The position numbers and the translations under genes were made by a program. The notes under the pieces are model-generated. The model saw nothing but the letters and a program-made list of their open reading frames with translations, had not been told where the DNA came from and made no database searches. A stretch of DNA of 64,000 nucleotides from Parasulfuritortus sp049322515 (GTDB taxonomy: Bacteria; Pseudomonadota; Gammaproteobacteria; Burkholderiales; Thiobacillaceae), in contig JBMOQW010000016.1 in the NCBI GenBank assembly GCA_049322515.1, positions 15,887 to 79,886 on the forward strand, given 5' to 3'. Each line of letters starts with the position of its first letter. Position 1 is the first letter of the stretch. Shown one piece after another: positions 16,941 through 26,836 of this stretch.

Positions 16941-18430
16941 TTCTTGCCGCCCAGGATGGAACCGAGCACGCCACGCAGGATGGCGCGGCCGACCTGGTTG
17001 CCGATGGTACGCACAGTACTCTTGGCCATGGCCTCGACCATGCCCTGGCGGCGACCGTTGCCGAACAGGATGTCCTTGATGAAGCCGCCGCCTTCTGCTT
17101 CCTGCTTGGCTTCGGCCTTGGCCTGGGCGGCCGCCTCGGCCTGCGCGGTGGCCTGCTCGGTGCGCGCCTTGAGGATCTCGTAGGCCGACTCGCGGTCCTT
17201 CACCTTCTCGTAGACGCCGGCCACCAGGGACTGGTCGATCAGTTGCTGGCGCTTGGCGGCATCGATCGGGCCGATCCTGCCCTGGGGCGGCACGATGAAG
17301 GCGCGCTCGACGATGTGCGGCCGGCCCTTTTCGTCCAGGAACGAGACCAGCGCCTCGCCGACGCCCAGTTCGGTGATCGCGGCTGCCTCGTCGAGGTCTT
17401 TGTTGTCACGCATGGTCTCGGCGGCCGCCTTGACCGCCTTCTGGTCGCGCGTCGAGAAGGCGCGCAGGGCGTGCTGGACCCGGTTGCCGAGCTGGCCGAG
17501 GACCTTGTCGGGCACGTCGGCCGGATTCTGGGTGACGAAATACACGCCGACGCCCTTGGAGCGGATCAGACGCACCACCTGTTCGATCTTGTCGACCAGG
17601 GCATCGGGCGCGTCGTTGAACAGCAGATGCGCCTCGTCGAAGAAGAACACCAGCTTCGGCTTGTCCAGGTCGCCGGCCTCGGGCAGGTTCTCGTACAGCT
17701 CGGACAGCAGCCAGAGCAGCAGGGTGGCGTACATCTTGGGCGCCTGCATCAGCTTGTCGGCGGACAGGATGTTGATCACGCCCTTGCCGCGCTCACTCTG
17801 CATCAGGTCCTCGATGTTGAGCATCGGCTCGCCGAAGATCTGCTCGCCGCCCTGCGATTCGAGCGCCAGCAGGCCGCGCTGGATGGCGCCCACGCTGGCG
17901 GCCGAGATGTTGCCGTACTCGGTGGTGAATTCCTTGGCATTCTCGCCGACGAACTGCAACATGGCGCGCAGGTCCTTCAGGTCGAGCAGGAGCAGGCCGT
18001 TGTCGTCGGCGACCTTGAAGACGAGGTTCAAGACCCCGGCCTGGGTCTCGTTCAGTTCCAGCATGCGCGCCAGCAACAGCGGCCCCATGTCGGACACGGT
18101 GGCGCGTACCGGATGGCCCATCTCGCCGAACGGGTCCCAGAGGGTGACCGGGTGGGCCTGGTACTGATGATCGGCCAGCCCCAGCTTTTCGATGCGTTCG
18201 GCGACCTTGGGGTGGCCGCCGCCCGCCTCGGCGATGCCGGACAGGTCACCCTTCACGTCGGACATGAAGCAAGGGACGCCGATGTTCGAGAAATGCTCGG
18301 CCAGGGTCTGCAAGGTGACGGTCTTGCCGGTGCCGGTGGCGCCGGTGATCAGGCCGTGCCGGTTGGCCATCTGCGGCAGCAGGACCAGTTCGGTCTGGTC
18401 GTTCTTGGCGATGAGCAGGGGGGTGGTCAT
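16937..18430 (-). CDS. HerA-like ATPase, DUF853 family
   Basis: A 497-residue cytoplasmic ATPase related to HerA/FtsK hexameric DNA motors. Walker A is ITGATGTGKTVTLQTL near residue 30 and Walker B is LVFFFDEAHLLF near residue 270. A further conserved region reads YFVTQNPADVPDKVLGQLGNRVQHALRAF. An alanine/glutamate-rich helix (about residues 415-450) precedes a glycine-rich tail, as in most DUF853 proteins. ATG 18430 has a GGAGG site 8 bases upstream and starts at the family-typical MTTPLLIAKN. Its cellular job is poorly defined. Confidence 0.88.
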   Translation of the reverse strand: MTTPLLIAKNDQTELVLLPQMANRHGLITGATGTGKTVTLQTLAEHFSNIGVPCFMSDVKGDLSGIAEAGGGHPKVAERIEKLGLADHQYQAHPVTLWDPFGEMGHPVRATVSDMGPLLLARMLELNETQAGVLNLVFKVADDNGLLLLDLKDLRAMLQFVGENAKEFTTEYGNISAASVGAIQRGLLALESQGGEQIFGEPMLNIEDLMQSERGKGVINILSADKLMQAPKMYATLLLWLLSELYENLPEAGDLDKPKLVFFFDEAHLLFNDAPDALVDKIEQVVRLIRSKGVGVYFVTQNPADVPDKVLGQLGNRVQHALRAFSTRDQKAVKAAAETMRDNKDLDEAAAITELGVGEALVSFLDEKGRPHIVERAFIVPPQGRIGPIDAAKRQQLIDQSLVAGVYEKVKDRESAYEILKARTEQATAQAEAAAQAKAEAKQEAEGGGFIKDILFGNGRRQGMVEAMAKSTVRTIGNQVGRAILRGVLGSILGGKK

Positions 18431-18515
18431 GGCGGGGCCTCCGAGGTGGGATGGCCGATTATAGGCGAGCCCGTCCGGCACCGGATGGCATGATTCGACC
18501 AGCCCGCGTTCGGTT

Positions 18516-19022
18516 TCAGGCCGGCGTGTCGCGCAGGACTTTGAACAGTTCCCGGCTGGATTTCGGTGGTTTGCCCAGCTCGGCTTCCTTGCGCGCGTTG
18601 CGGATCAATTGCCGCAGCTGCTGGGCGTCGCTGCCGGGATGGCGGCTCAGCCAGTCGGTGAGGGCGCCGTCGTCGGCCAACAGGCGTTCACGCCAGCGCT
18701 CGAGGGCATGGAACTCGGCCTTGGCGGAGGCCGACTCGCCGCGCAGGACGGCCAGTTGCTCGACGATGCCGTCCACGTCCTCGATCTCGCGCATGACCTT
18801 GCCGATGAACTGCATCTGCCGGCGCAGGGCGCCATGGCTGGTCAGGCGCTGGTATTCCAACAGGGCGGCCAGCAGCTTTTCCGGCAGGTCCATCTTCTTC
18901 AGCCGATCTTTTGGCAGCTGGGCCAGGTCGCGGCCGAGGTCCTGCAAGGCTTCGACATCGCGCTTGCGCTGGCTCCGGCTGGGCGGACGTAGGGCGTCGT
19001 GTTCTTCGTCGTGTTCGTGCAT
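18516..19022 (-). CDS. darP: Ribosome biogenesis factor DarP (YjgA)
   Basis: A 168-residue, highly charged helical protein of the YjgA/DarP family that associates with the pre-50S ribosomal subunit during late assembly. Recognisable stretches are PPSRSQRKRDVEALQDLG at the start, LKKMDLPEKLLAALLEYQRL in the middle, and RQLIRNARKEAELGKPPKSS near the end. It is divergent from pmbA, an arrangement common in proteobacteria. ATG 19022 matches the family start; the frame is open well upstream over pmbA but that part is a shadow. Confidence 0.92.
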   Translation of the reverse strand: MHEHDEEHDALRPPSRSQRKRDVEALQDLGRDLAQLPKDRLKKMDLPEKLLAALLEYQRLTSHGALRRQMQFIGKVMREIEDVDGIVEQLAVLRGESASAKAEFHALERWRERLLADDGALTDWLSRHPGSDAQQLRQLIRNARKEAELGKPPKSSRELFKVLRDTPA

Positions 19023-19070
19023 GGGGCGGCATGGCGGCGCGGATAAGGTTGGTATGATACCGGCCTTTGC

Positions 19071-20435
19071 ATGCAGAACAGGGTGTCCACCGTGTCGGAC
19101 AAGCGCTTTTCCTATACCGATGGCCAGTTGCGCGAGCTGGCCGCGCGTTCCCTCGACCTGGCCCGCCGGGCCGGCGCCACGGCGGCCGAGGTGGAAGTGT
19201 CGGAAGGCTTCGGCCAGAGCGTGAACGTGCGCCGGGCCGAGATCGAGACCATCGAATTCAACAAGGACAAGGGCGTTGGCGTCACGGTTTACCTGGGCCA
19301 GCGCCGGGGCCATGCCTCGACCTCGGATTTTTCCGAGGATGCGCTCGGCCGCACGGTCGAGAAGGCCCTGGCCATCGCGCGCTATACCGCCGAGGATGAC
19401 TGCGCCGGGCTGGCCGATGCCGACCTGCTGGCGCGCGAGATCCCCGATCTCGACCTGCATCATCCCTGGGCCGTCGATGTCGAGGCCGCCGCCGAGCTGG
19501 CGCGCGCCTGCGAGGCGGCCGCCCTGGCGGTCGATCCGCGCATCAACAATTCCGAAGGCGCCGGGGTGAGTGTGCAGGAGTCGCAATTCATCTACGCCAA
19601 CTCCCTCGGTTTCATGGGCGGCTATCCGGCCTCCCGTCACAGCGTGTCGTGCGCGGTGATCGCCGAGGATGAACAGGGCGGCATGCAGCGCGACTACTGG
19701 TATACGACCGCGCGCGCGGCAGCCGACCTGGATCCGGTGGACCAGGTCGGTCGCCGGGCCGGCGAACGCACGGTGCGCCGCCTCGATGCACGCAAGCTGG
19801 ACACCCGGCAATGTCCGGTGCTGTTCGAGGCGCCGGTGGCCACCGGGTTGATCGCCAGCTTCGTGTCCGCCGTGTCAGGCGGTCATCTCTATCGCAAGTC
19901 GAGCTTCCTGCTCGACAGCCTGGGCACCCGGGTGTTTCCGGAGTTCTTTCAGTTGCAGGAGCGGCCGTTCATCCGCAAGGGGCTGTCCAGTGCGCCCTTC
20001 GATTCAGAGGGCGTTGCCAGCCAGGACCGCGACGTGGTCAAGGACGGCGTGGTCCAGGGCTATTTCCTGTCCAGCTACAGCGCCCGCAAGCTGGGCATGC
20101 AGAGCACCGGCAATGCCGGCGGCAACCACAACCTGATCGTGCCCTCGACCGGCGAGTCGTTCGAGGCACTGTTGCGCAAGATGGGTACCGGCCTCCTGGT
20201 CACCGAGCTGCTCGGCCACGGTCTCAACATGGTCACCGGCGATTATTCGCGCGGGGTGGCGGGATTCTGGGTCGAGGACGGGCAGCTGGCCTATCCGGTC
20301 GAGGAGATCACCGTGGCCGGCAACCTGAAGGACATGTTCCTCGGCATCCTGGCGATCGGCACCGACATCGAGGTGCGCGGCTCGCGCCAGGTCGGCTCGA
20401 TCCTGGTCGACCGGATGACCGTGGCGGGCCACTGA
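19071..20435 (+). CDS. pmbA: Metalloprotease-associated protein PmbA (TldE)
   Basis: A 454-residue TldD/TldE-family protein. PmbA forms a heterodimeric protease with TldD, which supplies the zinc site; PmbA itself lacks the HExxxH motif, and none is seen here. Conserved stretches include RRAEIETIEFNKDKGVGVTVYLG near the start, HSVSCAVIAEDEQGG, and TGNAGGNHNLIV and LLVTELLGHGLNMVTGDYSRG near the end. ATG 19071 is used, with GTG 19092 as a possible shorter start. Its stop overlaps the TRAP dctQ start by one base. Confidence 0.94.
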   Translation: MQNRVSTVSDKRFSYTDGQLRELAARSLDLARRAGATAAEVEVSEGFGQSVNVRRAEIETIEFNKDKGVGVTVYLGQRRGHASTSDFSEDALGRTVEKALAIARYTAEDDCAGLADADLLAREIPDLDLHHPWAVDVEAAAELARACEAAALAVDPRINNSEGAGVSVQESQFIYANSLGFMGGYPASRHSVSCAVIAEDEQGGMQRDYWYTTARAAADLDPVDQVGRRAGERTVRRLDARKLDTRQCPVLFEAPVATGLIASFVSAVSGGHLYRKSSFLLDSLGTRVFPEFFQLQERPFIRKGLSSAPFDSEGVASQDRDVVKDGVVQGYFLSSYSARKLGMQSTGNAGGNHNLIVPSTGESFEALLRKMGTGLLVTELLGHGLNMVTGDYSRGVAGFWVEDGQLAYPVEEITVAGNLKDMFLGILAIGTDIEVRGSRQVGSILVDRMTVAGH

Positions 20436-20974
20436 TGCACGCCCTGCTGGCCATCGCGCGCGGCATCGATGCCGTCAATGAGCGCGTCGGCCGGGCCGTG
20501 ATCTGGCTGGTCCTGGTCGCGGTGGTCGTGTCGTCCGGCAATGCCCTGTTCCGCTACGGCCTGAACATGAGCTCGAACGCCTGGCTGGAAATCCAGTGGT
20601 ATTTGTTCGCCCTGATCTTCCTGTTCGGCGCCGGCTACACCCTGAAGCACAACGGCCATGTCCGCATCGATGTCCTGTACGGCCGCTTCTCGCCACGCAC
20701 GCGGGCCTGGATCGACCTGGTCGGCGGGCTCCTGTTCCTGTTGCCGGTCGCGGCCCTGATGGCCTGGCTGGGCTGGGCCGGATTCGCCGAATCCTATGCC
20801 ATCGGCGAGACCTCGCCCGATGCCGGCGGCCTGAGCCGCTGGCCGATCAAGCTGGCGATCCCGCTCGGCTTCGCCCTGCTGGCCTTGCAGGGCCTGGCCG
20901 AGAGCCTGAAGCGGATCGCCTTCCTGGCCGGCCAGGGACCGCTGGTGGAGGAAGCCGCGGAGGAGACGGTATGA
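20435..20974 (+). CDS. dctQ: TRAP transporter small membrane subunit DctQ
   Basis: The 179-residue four-helix subunit of a tripartite ATP-independent periplasmic transporter. It has the conserved FRYGLN, WLEIQWYLFALIFLFGAGY and LKHNGHVRIDVLYGRFS stretches typical of the DctQ/mannitol-chloroaromatic subgroup. ATG 20435 overlaps the pmbA stop (TGATG), and the stop overlaps dctM in ATGA, so the three genes are coupled. The matching periplasmic receptor lies about 3 kb downstream on the opposite strand. Confidence 0.92.
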   Translation: MHALLAIARGIDAVNERVGRAVIWLVLVAVVVSSGNALFRYGLNMSSNAWLEIQWYLFALIFLFGAGYTLKHNGHVRIDVLYGRFSPRTRAWIDLVGGLLFLLPVAALMAWLGWAGFAESYAIGETSPDAGGLSRWPIKLAIPLGFALLALQGLAESLKRIAFLAGQGPLVEEAAEETV

Positions 20975-22323
20975 GCTTCGAGCTCATGGCGCCCTTGATG
21001 TTCGTCGGCCTGGTGGCCTTTCTCCTGATCGGCTATCCGGTTGCCTTTGCCCTGGCCGCGAACGGCCTGCTGTTCGCATTCATCGGCATCCAGGCAGGCT
21101 TCTTCGAATTTTCCCTGTTGCAGGCGTTGCCCGAGCGGGTGTTCGGCATCATGGCCAATCCGACCCTGCTGGCGATCCCGTTCTTCACCTTCATGGGCCT
21201 GATCCTTGAGCGCAGCGGCATGGCCGAGGATCTGCTCGACACCATGGGCCAACTGTTCGGCTCGATACGCGGCGGTCTTGCCTACTCGGTGATCTTCGTC
21301 GGCGCCCTGCTGGCGGCGACCACCGGGGTGGTCGCCGCGTCGGTGATCGCCATGGGCCTGATCAGCCTGCCGATCATGCTCCGCTACGGCTACGACAAGC
21401 GCCTGGCCTCGGGCGTGATCGCCGCCTCGGGCACCCTGGCGCAGATCATCCCGCCGTCCCTGGTGCTGATCGTGCTGGCCGACCAGCTGGGCATCTCGGT
21501 GGGCGATCTGTATCGCGGCGCGCTGGCGCCCAGCCTGATGCTGGCCGGGTTCTATGCGCTGTTCGTGCTGACCCTCACCTTGTTCCGGCCCGAGGCGGCG
21601 CCGGCCCTGCCGGCCGAGGCGCGCGTCCTGCACGGCGCGCCGCTGGCCCGCCGGGTCGCGGCCACCATGGTGCCGCCCCTGGCCCTGATCTTCCTGGTGC
21701 TGGGCACCATCTTCCTGGGCATCGCCACCCCCACCGAGGGCGGCGCCATGGGCGCCACCGGCGCGCTCCTGCTGGCCTGGGCCAAGCGACGCCTGAACCT
21801 GGACCTGCTGCGCCAGGCCATGGATTCCACCACCCGGCTGACCAGCTTCGTGATCTTCATCCTGATCGGCTCGACGGTGTTTTCCCTGGTGTTCCGGGGC
21901 GTCGATGGCGACCTCTGGGTGGAGGGGCTGCTCACTTCATTACCGGGGGGCGTGCTCGGCTTCCTGCTGGCGGTCAACCTGCTGGTATTCGTGCTCGCCT
22001 TCTTCCTGGATTTCTTCGAGATCGCCTTCATCATCGTGCCGTTGCTGGCGCCGGTGGCCCAGAAGCTGGGTATCGACCTGGTCTGGTTCGGCGTCCTGCT
22101 CGGTCTCAACATGCAGACGTCGTTCATGCATCCGCCCTTCGGCTTCGCCCTGTTCTACCTGCGCAGCGTGGCGCCAGCCGAGGTGCGCACCAGCCAGATC
22201 TACTGGGGCGCGATCCCCTTCGTGCTGATCCAGTTGCTGATGGTGGCCCTGGTGCTGGCTTTCCCCGGACTGGTGATGACGGGAACCGATCCGGTGGGGT
22301 CGGGTCATCCCTTGGGTTTTTGA
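20971..22323 (+). CDS. dctM: TRAP transporter large membrane subunit DctM
   Basis: The 450-residue Na+-coupled permease subunit of the TRAP system, with about twelve hydrophobic segments. Visible family features are the start MSFELMAPLMFVGLVAFLLI, the AIPFFTFMGLILERSGMAEDLL region, ASGTLAQIIPPSLVLIVLAD, and NMQTSFMHPPFGFALFYLRS near the C-terminus. The last stretch is typical of the subgroup paired with TakP-like 2-oxoacid receptors and mannitol/chloroaromatic transporters. Confidence 0.93.
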   Translation: MSFELMAPLMFVGLVAFLLIGYPVAFALAANGLLFAFIGIQAGFFEFSLLQALPERVFGIMANPTLLAIPFFTFMGLILERSGMAEDLLDTMGQLFGSIRGGLAYSVIFVGALLAATTGVVAASVIAMGLISLPIMLRYGYDKRLASGVIAASGTLAQIIPPSLVLIVLADQLGISVGDLYRGALAPSLMLAGFYALFVLTLTLFRPEAAPALPAEARVLHGAPLARRVAATMVPPLALIFLVLGTIFLGIATPTEGGAMGATGALLLAWAKRRLNLDLLRQAMDSTTRLTSFVIFILIGSTVFSLVFRGVDGDLWVEGLLTSLPGGVLGFLLAVNLLVFVLAFFLDFFEIAFIIVPLLAPVAQKLGIDLVWFGVLLGLNMQTSFMHPPFGFALFYLRSVAPAEVRTSQIYWGAIPFVLIQLLMVALVLAFPGLVMTGTDPVGSGHPLGF

Positions 22324-22434
22324 GATACAGACCTTAGGGTCTACAGTGGTATGTGTTAACGATTGCTTGATTTTCAACAGATTCCAGGGCGACTATCGGG
22401 GTCGCTGGCTGAATACGCTCTTCCGGAGAAACTG

Positions 22435-23106
22435 ATGCAAAAACTGACCTATGCCTTGATTGTCGCGGCCTTCGCGACGACCGGCTGCGCGACCAAAGAC
22501 TATGTCCATGAATACGTGGGCGGTGAGATGGCCCCTGTGAAGAAACGGGTCGATGCCGTCGAGGGCCGCACCAAGGCCCACGAGGCCGGTCTGGAAACCC
22601 TGAATCGCCGCGCCGACGGCACCGAGGCCGCGCTCAAGGCCCAGGGTGAACAGATCACGGCGCAAGGCGCGCGCATCGATGCGGCCAGCCAGACCGCCGA
22701 GGAAGCCTTGAACCGGGCCAAGCTGGCCGGCAAGCTGGCCGAGGGCAAACTGATGTACGAAGTAGTGATGTCCGACGACAGCCTGCAATTCGCCCTGGAG
22801 GGCGCCGAATTGTCCAAGGCTGCGCAAGCCCAGCTGGATGCCTTTGCCGACAAGCTGAAGTCGGAGAACCGCAACGTCTTCGTCGAGATCCAGGGGCACA
22901 CCGACAGCACCGGTGATGCGGCCTACAACCTCAAGCTGTCCGCCGATCGGGCCGAGATGGTGAAGCGCTACCTGAACATGAAGGGCGGAATCCCGCTGCA
23001 CCGGATGTCGACCATCGGCTACGGCGAAACCGCCCCGCTGGTCGACAACAAGACCCGCGCCAACCGCGCCAAGAACCGCCGCGTGGTCCTGGTCGTCCTG
23101 CACTGA
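22435..23106 (+). CDS. OmpA-family lipoprotein with coiled-coil
   Basis: A 223-residue outer-membrane lipoprotein. The signal ends in a lipobox (ATTGC, Cys17). A heptad-rich, Lpp-like coiled coil covers about residues 25-100, followed by a C-terminal OmpA peptidoglycan-binding domain with EIQGHTDSTGD, NLKLSADRAEMVKRYL and NRRVVL. It probably ties the outer membrane to peptidoglycan. A CCGGAGAAACTG ribosome site precedes the ATG, and a good rho-independent terminator follows the stop. Confidence 0.92.
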   Translation: MQKLTYALIVAAFATTGCATKDYVHEYVGGEMAPVKKRVDAVEGRTKAHEAGLETLNRRADGTEAALKAQGEQITAQGARIDAASQTAEEALNRAKLAGKLAEGKLMYEVVMSDDSLQFALEGAELSKAAQAQLDAFADKLKSENRNVFVEIQGHTDSTGDAAYNLKLSADRAEMVKRYLNMKGGIPLHRMSTIGYGETAPLVDNKTRANRAKNRRVVLVVLH

Positions 23107-23123
23107 GCTTTTTCATCCCCGTG

Positions 23124-23156
23124 GCCCCTGCCCAGTCGGACAGGGGCTTCTTTTTT
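23124..23156 (+). terminator. Rho-independent terminator after the OmpA lipoprotein gene
   Basis: Stem GCCCCTG/CAGGGGC with a 10-base loop, followed by TTCTTTTTT. This is the clearest intrinsic terminator in the window. Confidence 0.85.
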
Positions 23157-23170
23157 ATCTGGAGGCCGTC

Positions 23171-23503
23171 ATGGCAAGCAATGAACTGATCATCGAGGAC
23201 ATCACCGTGGGCGAGGGCGACGAAGCCCAGGGCGGACGCGTGGTGTCGGTGCACTACACCGGCTGGTTGGAGAACGGCAGCAAGTTCGATTCCAGCAAGG
23301 ACCGCAACGAGCCGTTCGAATTTCCGCTCGGCCGTGGCTATGTCATCGCCGGCTGGGACCAGGGTTTTGCCGGCATGAAGGTGGGCGGCACCCGCAAGCT
23401 GACCATTCCGCCGCACATGGGCTATGGCGAGCGGGGCGCCGGCGGCGTGATTCCGCCCAACGCCACCCTGATCTTCGAAGTCGAGCTGCTCGCGGTCCGC
23501 TGA
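23171..23503 (+). CDS. FKBP-type peptidyl-prolyl cis-trans isomerase
   Basis: A 110-residue single-domain FKBP that catalyses proline isomerisation in protein folding. Active-site elements are intact: VVSVHYTGWLENGSKFDSS, the FPLGRGYVIAGWDQGFAGMK segment, PPHMGYGERGAG and LIFEVELL. There is no signal peptide, so it is cytoplasmic. A TGGAGG ribosome site precedes the ATG. Confidence 0.95.
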   Translation: MASNELIIEDITVGEGDEAQGGRVVSVHYTGWLENGSKFDSSKDRNEPFEFPLGRGYVIAGWDQGFAGMKVGGTRKLTIPPHMGYGERGAGGVIPPNATLIFEVELLAVR

Positions 23504-23518
23504 ATCGACCGCAGGCGG

Positions 23519-23833
23519 TCAGCGCGCGGCCAGCCAGGCCGCCAGCTGATCGATCTCCGGTTCGCTCAGCGCTTGCGCGAACGGGCGCATGGTGTCGCTC
23601 ATGTTCGCGCTTTTGTGGCCGGATTTGTATTGCCGCAGCAGGCTGGCCAATTCCGCTGCCGGTCGTCCGGCCAGCTTCGGGAAGCGGCCCTGGCCGGCCC
23701 CCTCGGGACCATGGCAATCCTGGCACACGCTGCGGTATTTGACCGCGCCAGGGTTCGTGGCCTCGGGCTCCGAGACCGGACCGCCGCAGGCCGCCAGGCC
23801 GGCCAGGCTCGACAGCAAGATCAAGTGTCGCAT
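23519..23833 (-). CDS. Small c-type cytochrome lipoprotein
   Basis: A 104-residue exported protein with a lipobox-like signal (SLAGLAACGG) and one haem c site, SVCQDCHGPEG. A likely axial Met lies in NMSDTMRPFA, and a helix EPEIDQLAAWLA closes the fold, as in cytochrome c5/c553 types. It starts 2 bases after the dctP stop, so it is co-transcribed with the TRAP receptor gene. A link between the cytochrome and the transported substrate is unproven. Confidence 0.88.
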   Translation of the reverse strand: MRHLILLSSLAGLAACGGPVSEPEATNPGAVKYRSVCQDCHGPEGAGQGRFPKLAGRPAAELASLLRQYKSGHKSANMSDTMRPFAQALSEPEIDQLAAWLAAR

Positions 23834-23835
23834 GG

Positions 23836-24930
<1,095 letters not shown>

Positions 24931-24960
24931 GGTGTGTGTCCCCAGAAAAGATGGGGCGGA

Positions 24961-25653
24961 TTATACGCGGGTGAAGATCAGGTCCCAGACGCCATGGCCC
25001 AGGCGCAGACCGCGTTTCTCGAACTTGGTGAGCGGACGGTAGGCGGGACGGGGCGCGTAGGCCTCGGTCGTGTTCTTGAGCGCGGGTTCGCCGGACAGGA
25101 CCGCCAGCATCTGCACCGCGTAGTCCTCCCAGTCGGTGGCCAGGTGCAGGTAACCGCCGGGTTTCAGCTTGGCGGCCAGCTTGGCGACCAGGCCGGGCTG
25201 GACCAGGCGCCGCTTGTGGTGGCGCTTCTTGGGCCAGGGGTCGGGAAAGAACACGTGGATGCCGTCGAGCGCGCCGTCCGCGATCATGTGGTCGAGCACC
25301 TCGACGGCATCGTGCTTGATGATGCGCAGGTTGCTCAGCTGGCCTTCGCCGATCCGTTTCAGCAGGGCGCCGACACCGGGGGTGTGTACTTCCACGCCGA
25401 GATAGTCGGTCTCCGGCTGGCTGGCGGCGATGGTGGCGGTGCTGTCACCCATGCCGAAGCCGATCTCCAGCACCTTGGGCGCGGCCCGGCCGAACGCGGC
25501 ATCGAGGTCCAGGGGCGCCGGCGCGTAGGGAATCAGGAAGCGGGGACCATAGTCGGCCAGGGCGCGCGCCTGGCCGGTGCCCATCCGGCCGGCGCGCAGC
25601 ACGAAGCTGCGCACGCCTCGCGGCGGGGCGGCTTCCGTCTTGTCGTCGCGCAT
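24961..25653 (-). CDS. trmB: tRNA (guanine-N7)-methyltransferase TrmB
   Basis: A 230-residue enzyme that makes m7G46 in tRNA. The SAM motif is VLEIGFGMGDS, and the catalytic/tRNA-binding region is FFPDPWPKKRHHKRRLVQP. The late motif TDWEDYAVQML and the C-terminal LTKFEKRGLRLGHGVWDL complete the family pattern. ATG 25653 overlaps the thiG stop by ATGA. The thiS-thiG-trmB order is common in betaproteobacteria. Confidence 0.95.
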   Translation of the reverse strand: MRDDKTEAAPPRGVRSFVLRAGRMGTGQARALADYGPRFLIPYAPAPLDLDAAFGRAAPKVLEIGFGMGDSTATIAASQPETDYLGVEVHTPGVGALLKRIGEGQLSNLRIIKHDAVEVLDHMIADGALDGIHVFFPDPWPKKRHHKRRLVQPGLVAKLAAKLKPGGYLHLATDWEDYAVQMLAVLSGEPALKNTTEAYAPRPAYRPLTKFEKRGLRLGHGVWDLIFTRV

Positions 25654-26435
25654 CAGCGGCCGATGATCCCGGTGGTCGGCGAGGACGGGCTGGCCTGGTA
25701 CACCTTCTTCGCCATGCGGCCGGCCAGGAAGGCCTCGCGGCCGGCCTCGACCGCCTTCTTCATGGCGCTCGCCATCAGCACCGGGTTCTGCGCCCCGGCG
25801 ATGGCGGTGTTCATCAGCACCGCGTCGCAACCCAGTTCCATGGCGATGGCGGCGTCCGAGGCGGTGCCGACCCCGGCATCGACCACCACCGGCACCGAAA
25901 TGCGGTCGATGATGATCTGCAGGTTCCACGGGTTCAGGATGCCCATGCCGGAGCCGATCAGGGAGGCCAGCGGCATGATCGCGACGCAGCCGAGGTCTTC
26001 CAGCTGCTTGGCGATGATCGGGTCGTCCGAGGTGTAGACCATCACCTTGAAGCCGTCCTTGACCAGGATCTCGGCGGCCTTGAGGGTCTCGACCACGTTG
26101 GGATACAGGCTCTGCGGGTCGCCCAGGACTTCCAGCTTGACCAGGTCATGGCCATCGAGCAACTCGCGCGCCAGGCGCAGGGTGCGGATGGCGTCGTCGG
26201 CGGTGTAGCAGCCGGCGGTGTTGGGCAGGTAGGTGTACTTCGACGGGGGCACTGCGTCGAGCAGGCTGGGCTGGTTCGGGTCCTGGCCGATGTTGGTGCG
26301 CCGGATCGCCACCGTGACGATCTCGGCGCCCGAGGCCTCGATGGCCTGGCGGGTCTGCTCGAAATCCTTGTACTTGCCGGTGCCGACCAGCAAACGGGAG
26401 GAATAGGTCTTGCCTGCGATGACGAGGGAGTCCAT
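25653..26435 (-). CDS. thiG: Thiazole synthase ThiG
   Basis: A 260-residue TIM-barrel enzyme that forms the thiazole phosphate of thiamine from deoxyxylulose phosphate, dehydroglycine and ThiS thiocarboxylate. The Schiff-base Lys lies in DLVKLEVLGDP. Other signatures are LLVGTGKYKDFE, VTVAIRRTN, GSGMGILNP and VPVVVDAGVGTASDAA. ATG 26435 gives the family-typical start MDSLVIAGKTY. It follows thiS with a 25-base gap. Confidence 0.96.
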   Translation of the reverse strand: MDSLVIAGKTYSSRLLVGTGKYKDFEQTRQAIEASGAEIVTVAIRRTNIGQDPNQPSLLDAVPPSKYTYLPNTAGCYTADDAIRTLRLARELLDGHDLVKLEVLGDPQSLYPNVVETLKAAEILVKDGFKVMVYTSDDPIIAKQLEDLGCVAIMPLASLIGSGMGILNPWNLQIIIDRISVPVVVDAGVGTASDAAIAMELGCDAVLMNTAIAGAQNPVLMASAMKKAVEAGREAFLAGRMAKKVYQASPSSPTTGIIGR

Positions 26436-26460
26436 GGTCTGCGAGAGTAAGAGGTGAGGT

Positions 26461-26664
26461 TCAGCCGCCGCCGACGGCGACGACGATTTCCAGTGCGTCG
26501 CCCGACTTGAGGGCGGTGCTGGCATGCTGGCTTTTGGGGACGATTTCGCCGTTGAGTTCGACTGCCAGGCGCTTGCCGGTGAGTTCGAGCTGGTCGAGCA
26601 ATCCTGAAACAGCCAAGGGCGCGTCAAACCGGCGGATTTCGCCGTTGACGGTAATCTCTATCAT
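26461..26664 (-). CDS. thiS: Sulfur carrier protein ThiS
   Basis: A 67-residue ubiquitin-fold sulfur carrier for thiazole synthesis. It starts MIEITVNGEIRRFDAP and ends in VVAVGGG, whose terminal Gly-Gly becomes the thiocarboxylate. The length is normal. An in-frame ATG at 26688 would add 8 residues but gives a less typical N-terminus. It is the first gene of thiS-thiG-trmB and is divergent from the tRNA-Gly gene. Confidence 0.94.
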   Translation of the reverse strand: MIEITVNGEIRRFDAPLAVSGLLDQLELTGKRLAVELNGEIVPKSQHASTALKSGDALEIVVAVGGG

Positions 26665-26709
26665 TGGAGGGCCCAAATCCAGTAACATTCGGGTCCGCTA
26701 GCTTATCAC

Positions 26710-26783
26710 GCGGGTGTAGTTCAATGGTAGAACGGCAGCTTCCCAAGCTGCATACGTGGGTTCGATTCCCATCACCCGCTCCA
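26710..26783 (+). tRNA. glyU: tRNA-Gly (anticodon CCC)
   Basis: A complete cloverleaf: acceptor GCGGGTG/CACCCGC, D arm TAGTTCAATGGTAGA, anticodon stem GCAGC/GCTGC with loop TTCCCAA, and T arm GTGGGTTCGATTCCCAT. CCA is encoded at the 3' end. The anticodon CCC and overall match to glyU-type tRNAs make this tRNA-Gly(CCC). Confidence 0.97.
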
Positions 26784-26791
26784 GACACAAC

Positions 26792-26820
26792 GGGGCTGTC
26801 CGGTTTGGCCGGACAGCCCC
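26792..26820 (+). terminator. Hairpin after tRNA-Gly
   Basis: A perfect 12-bp stem, GGGGCTGTCCGG/CCGGACAGCCCC, with a 5-base loop starts 8 bases after the tRNA. No U-run follows, but its position between the tRNA and a convergent gene fits termination or 3' processing. Confidence 0.55.
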
Positions 26821-26836
26821 GCATCGAGCCCGTCGA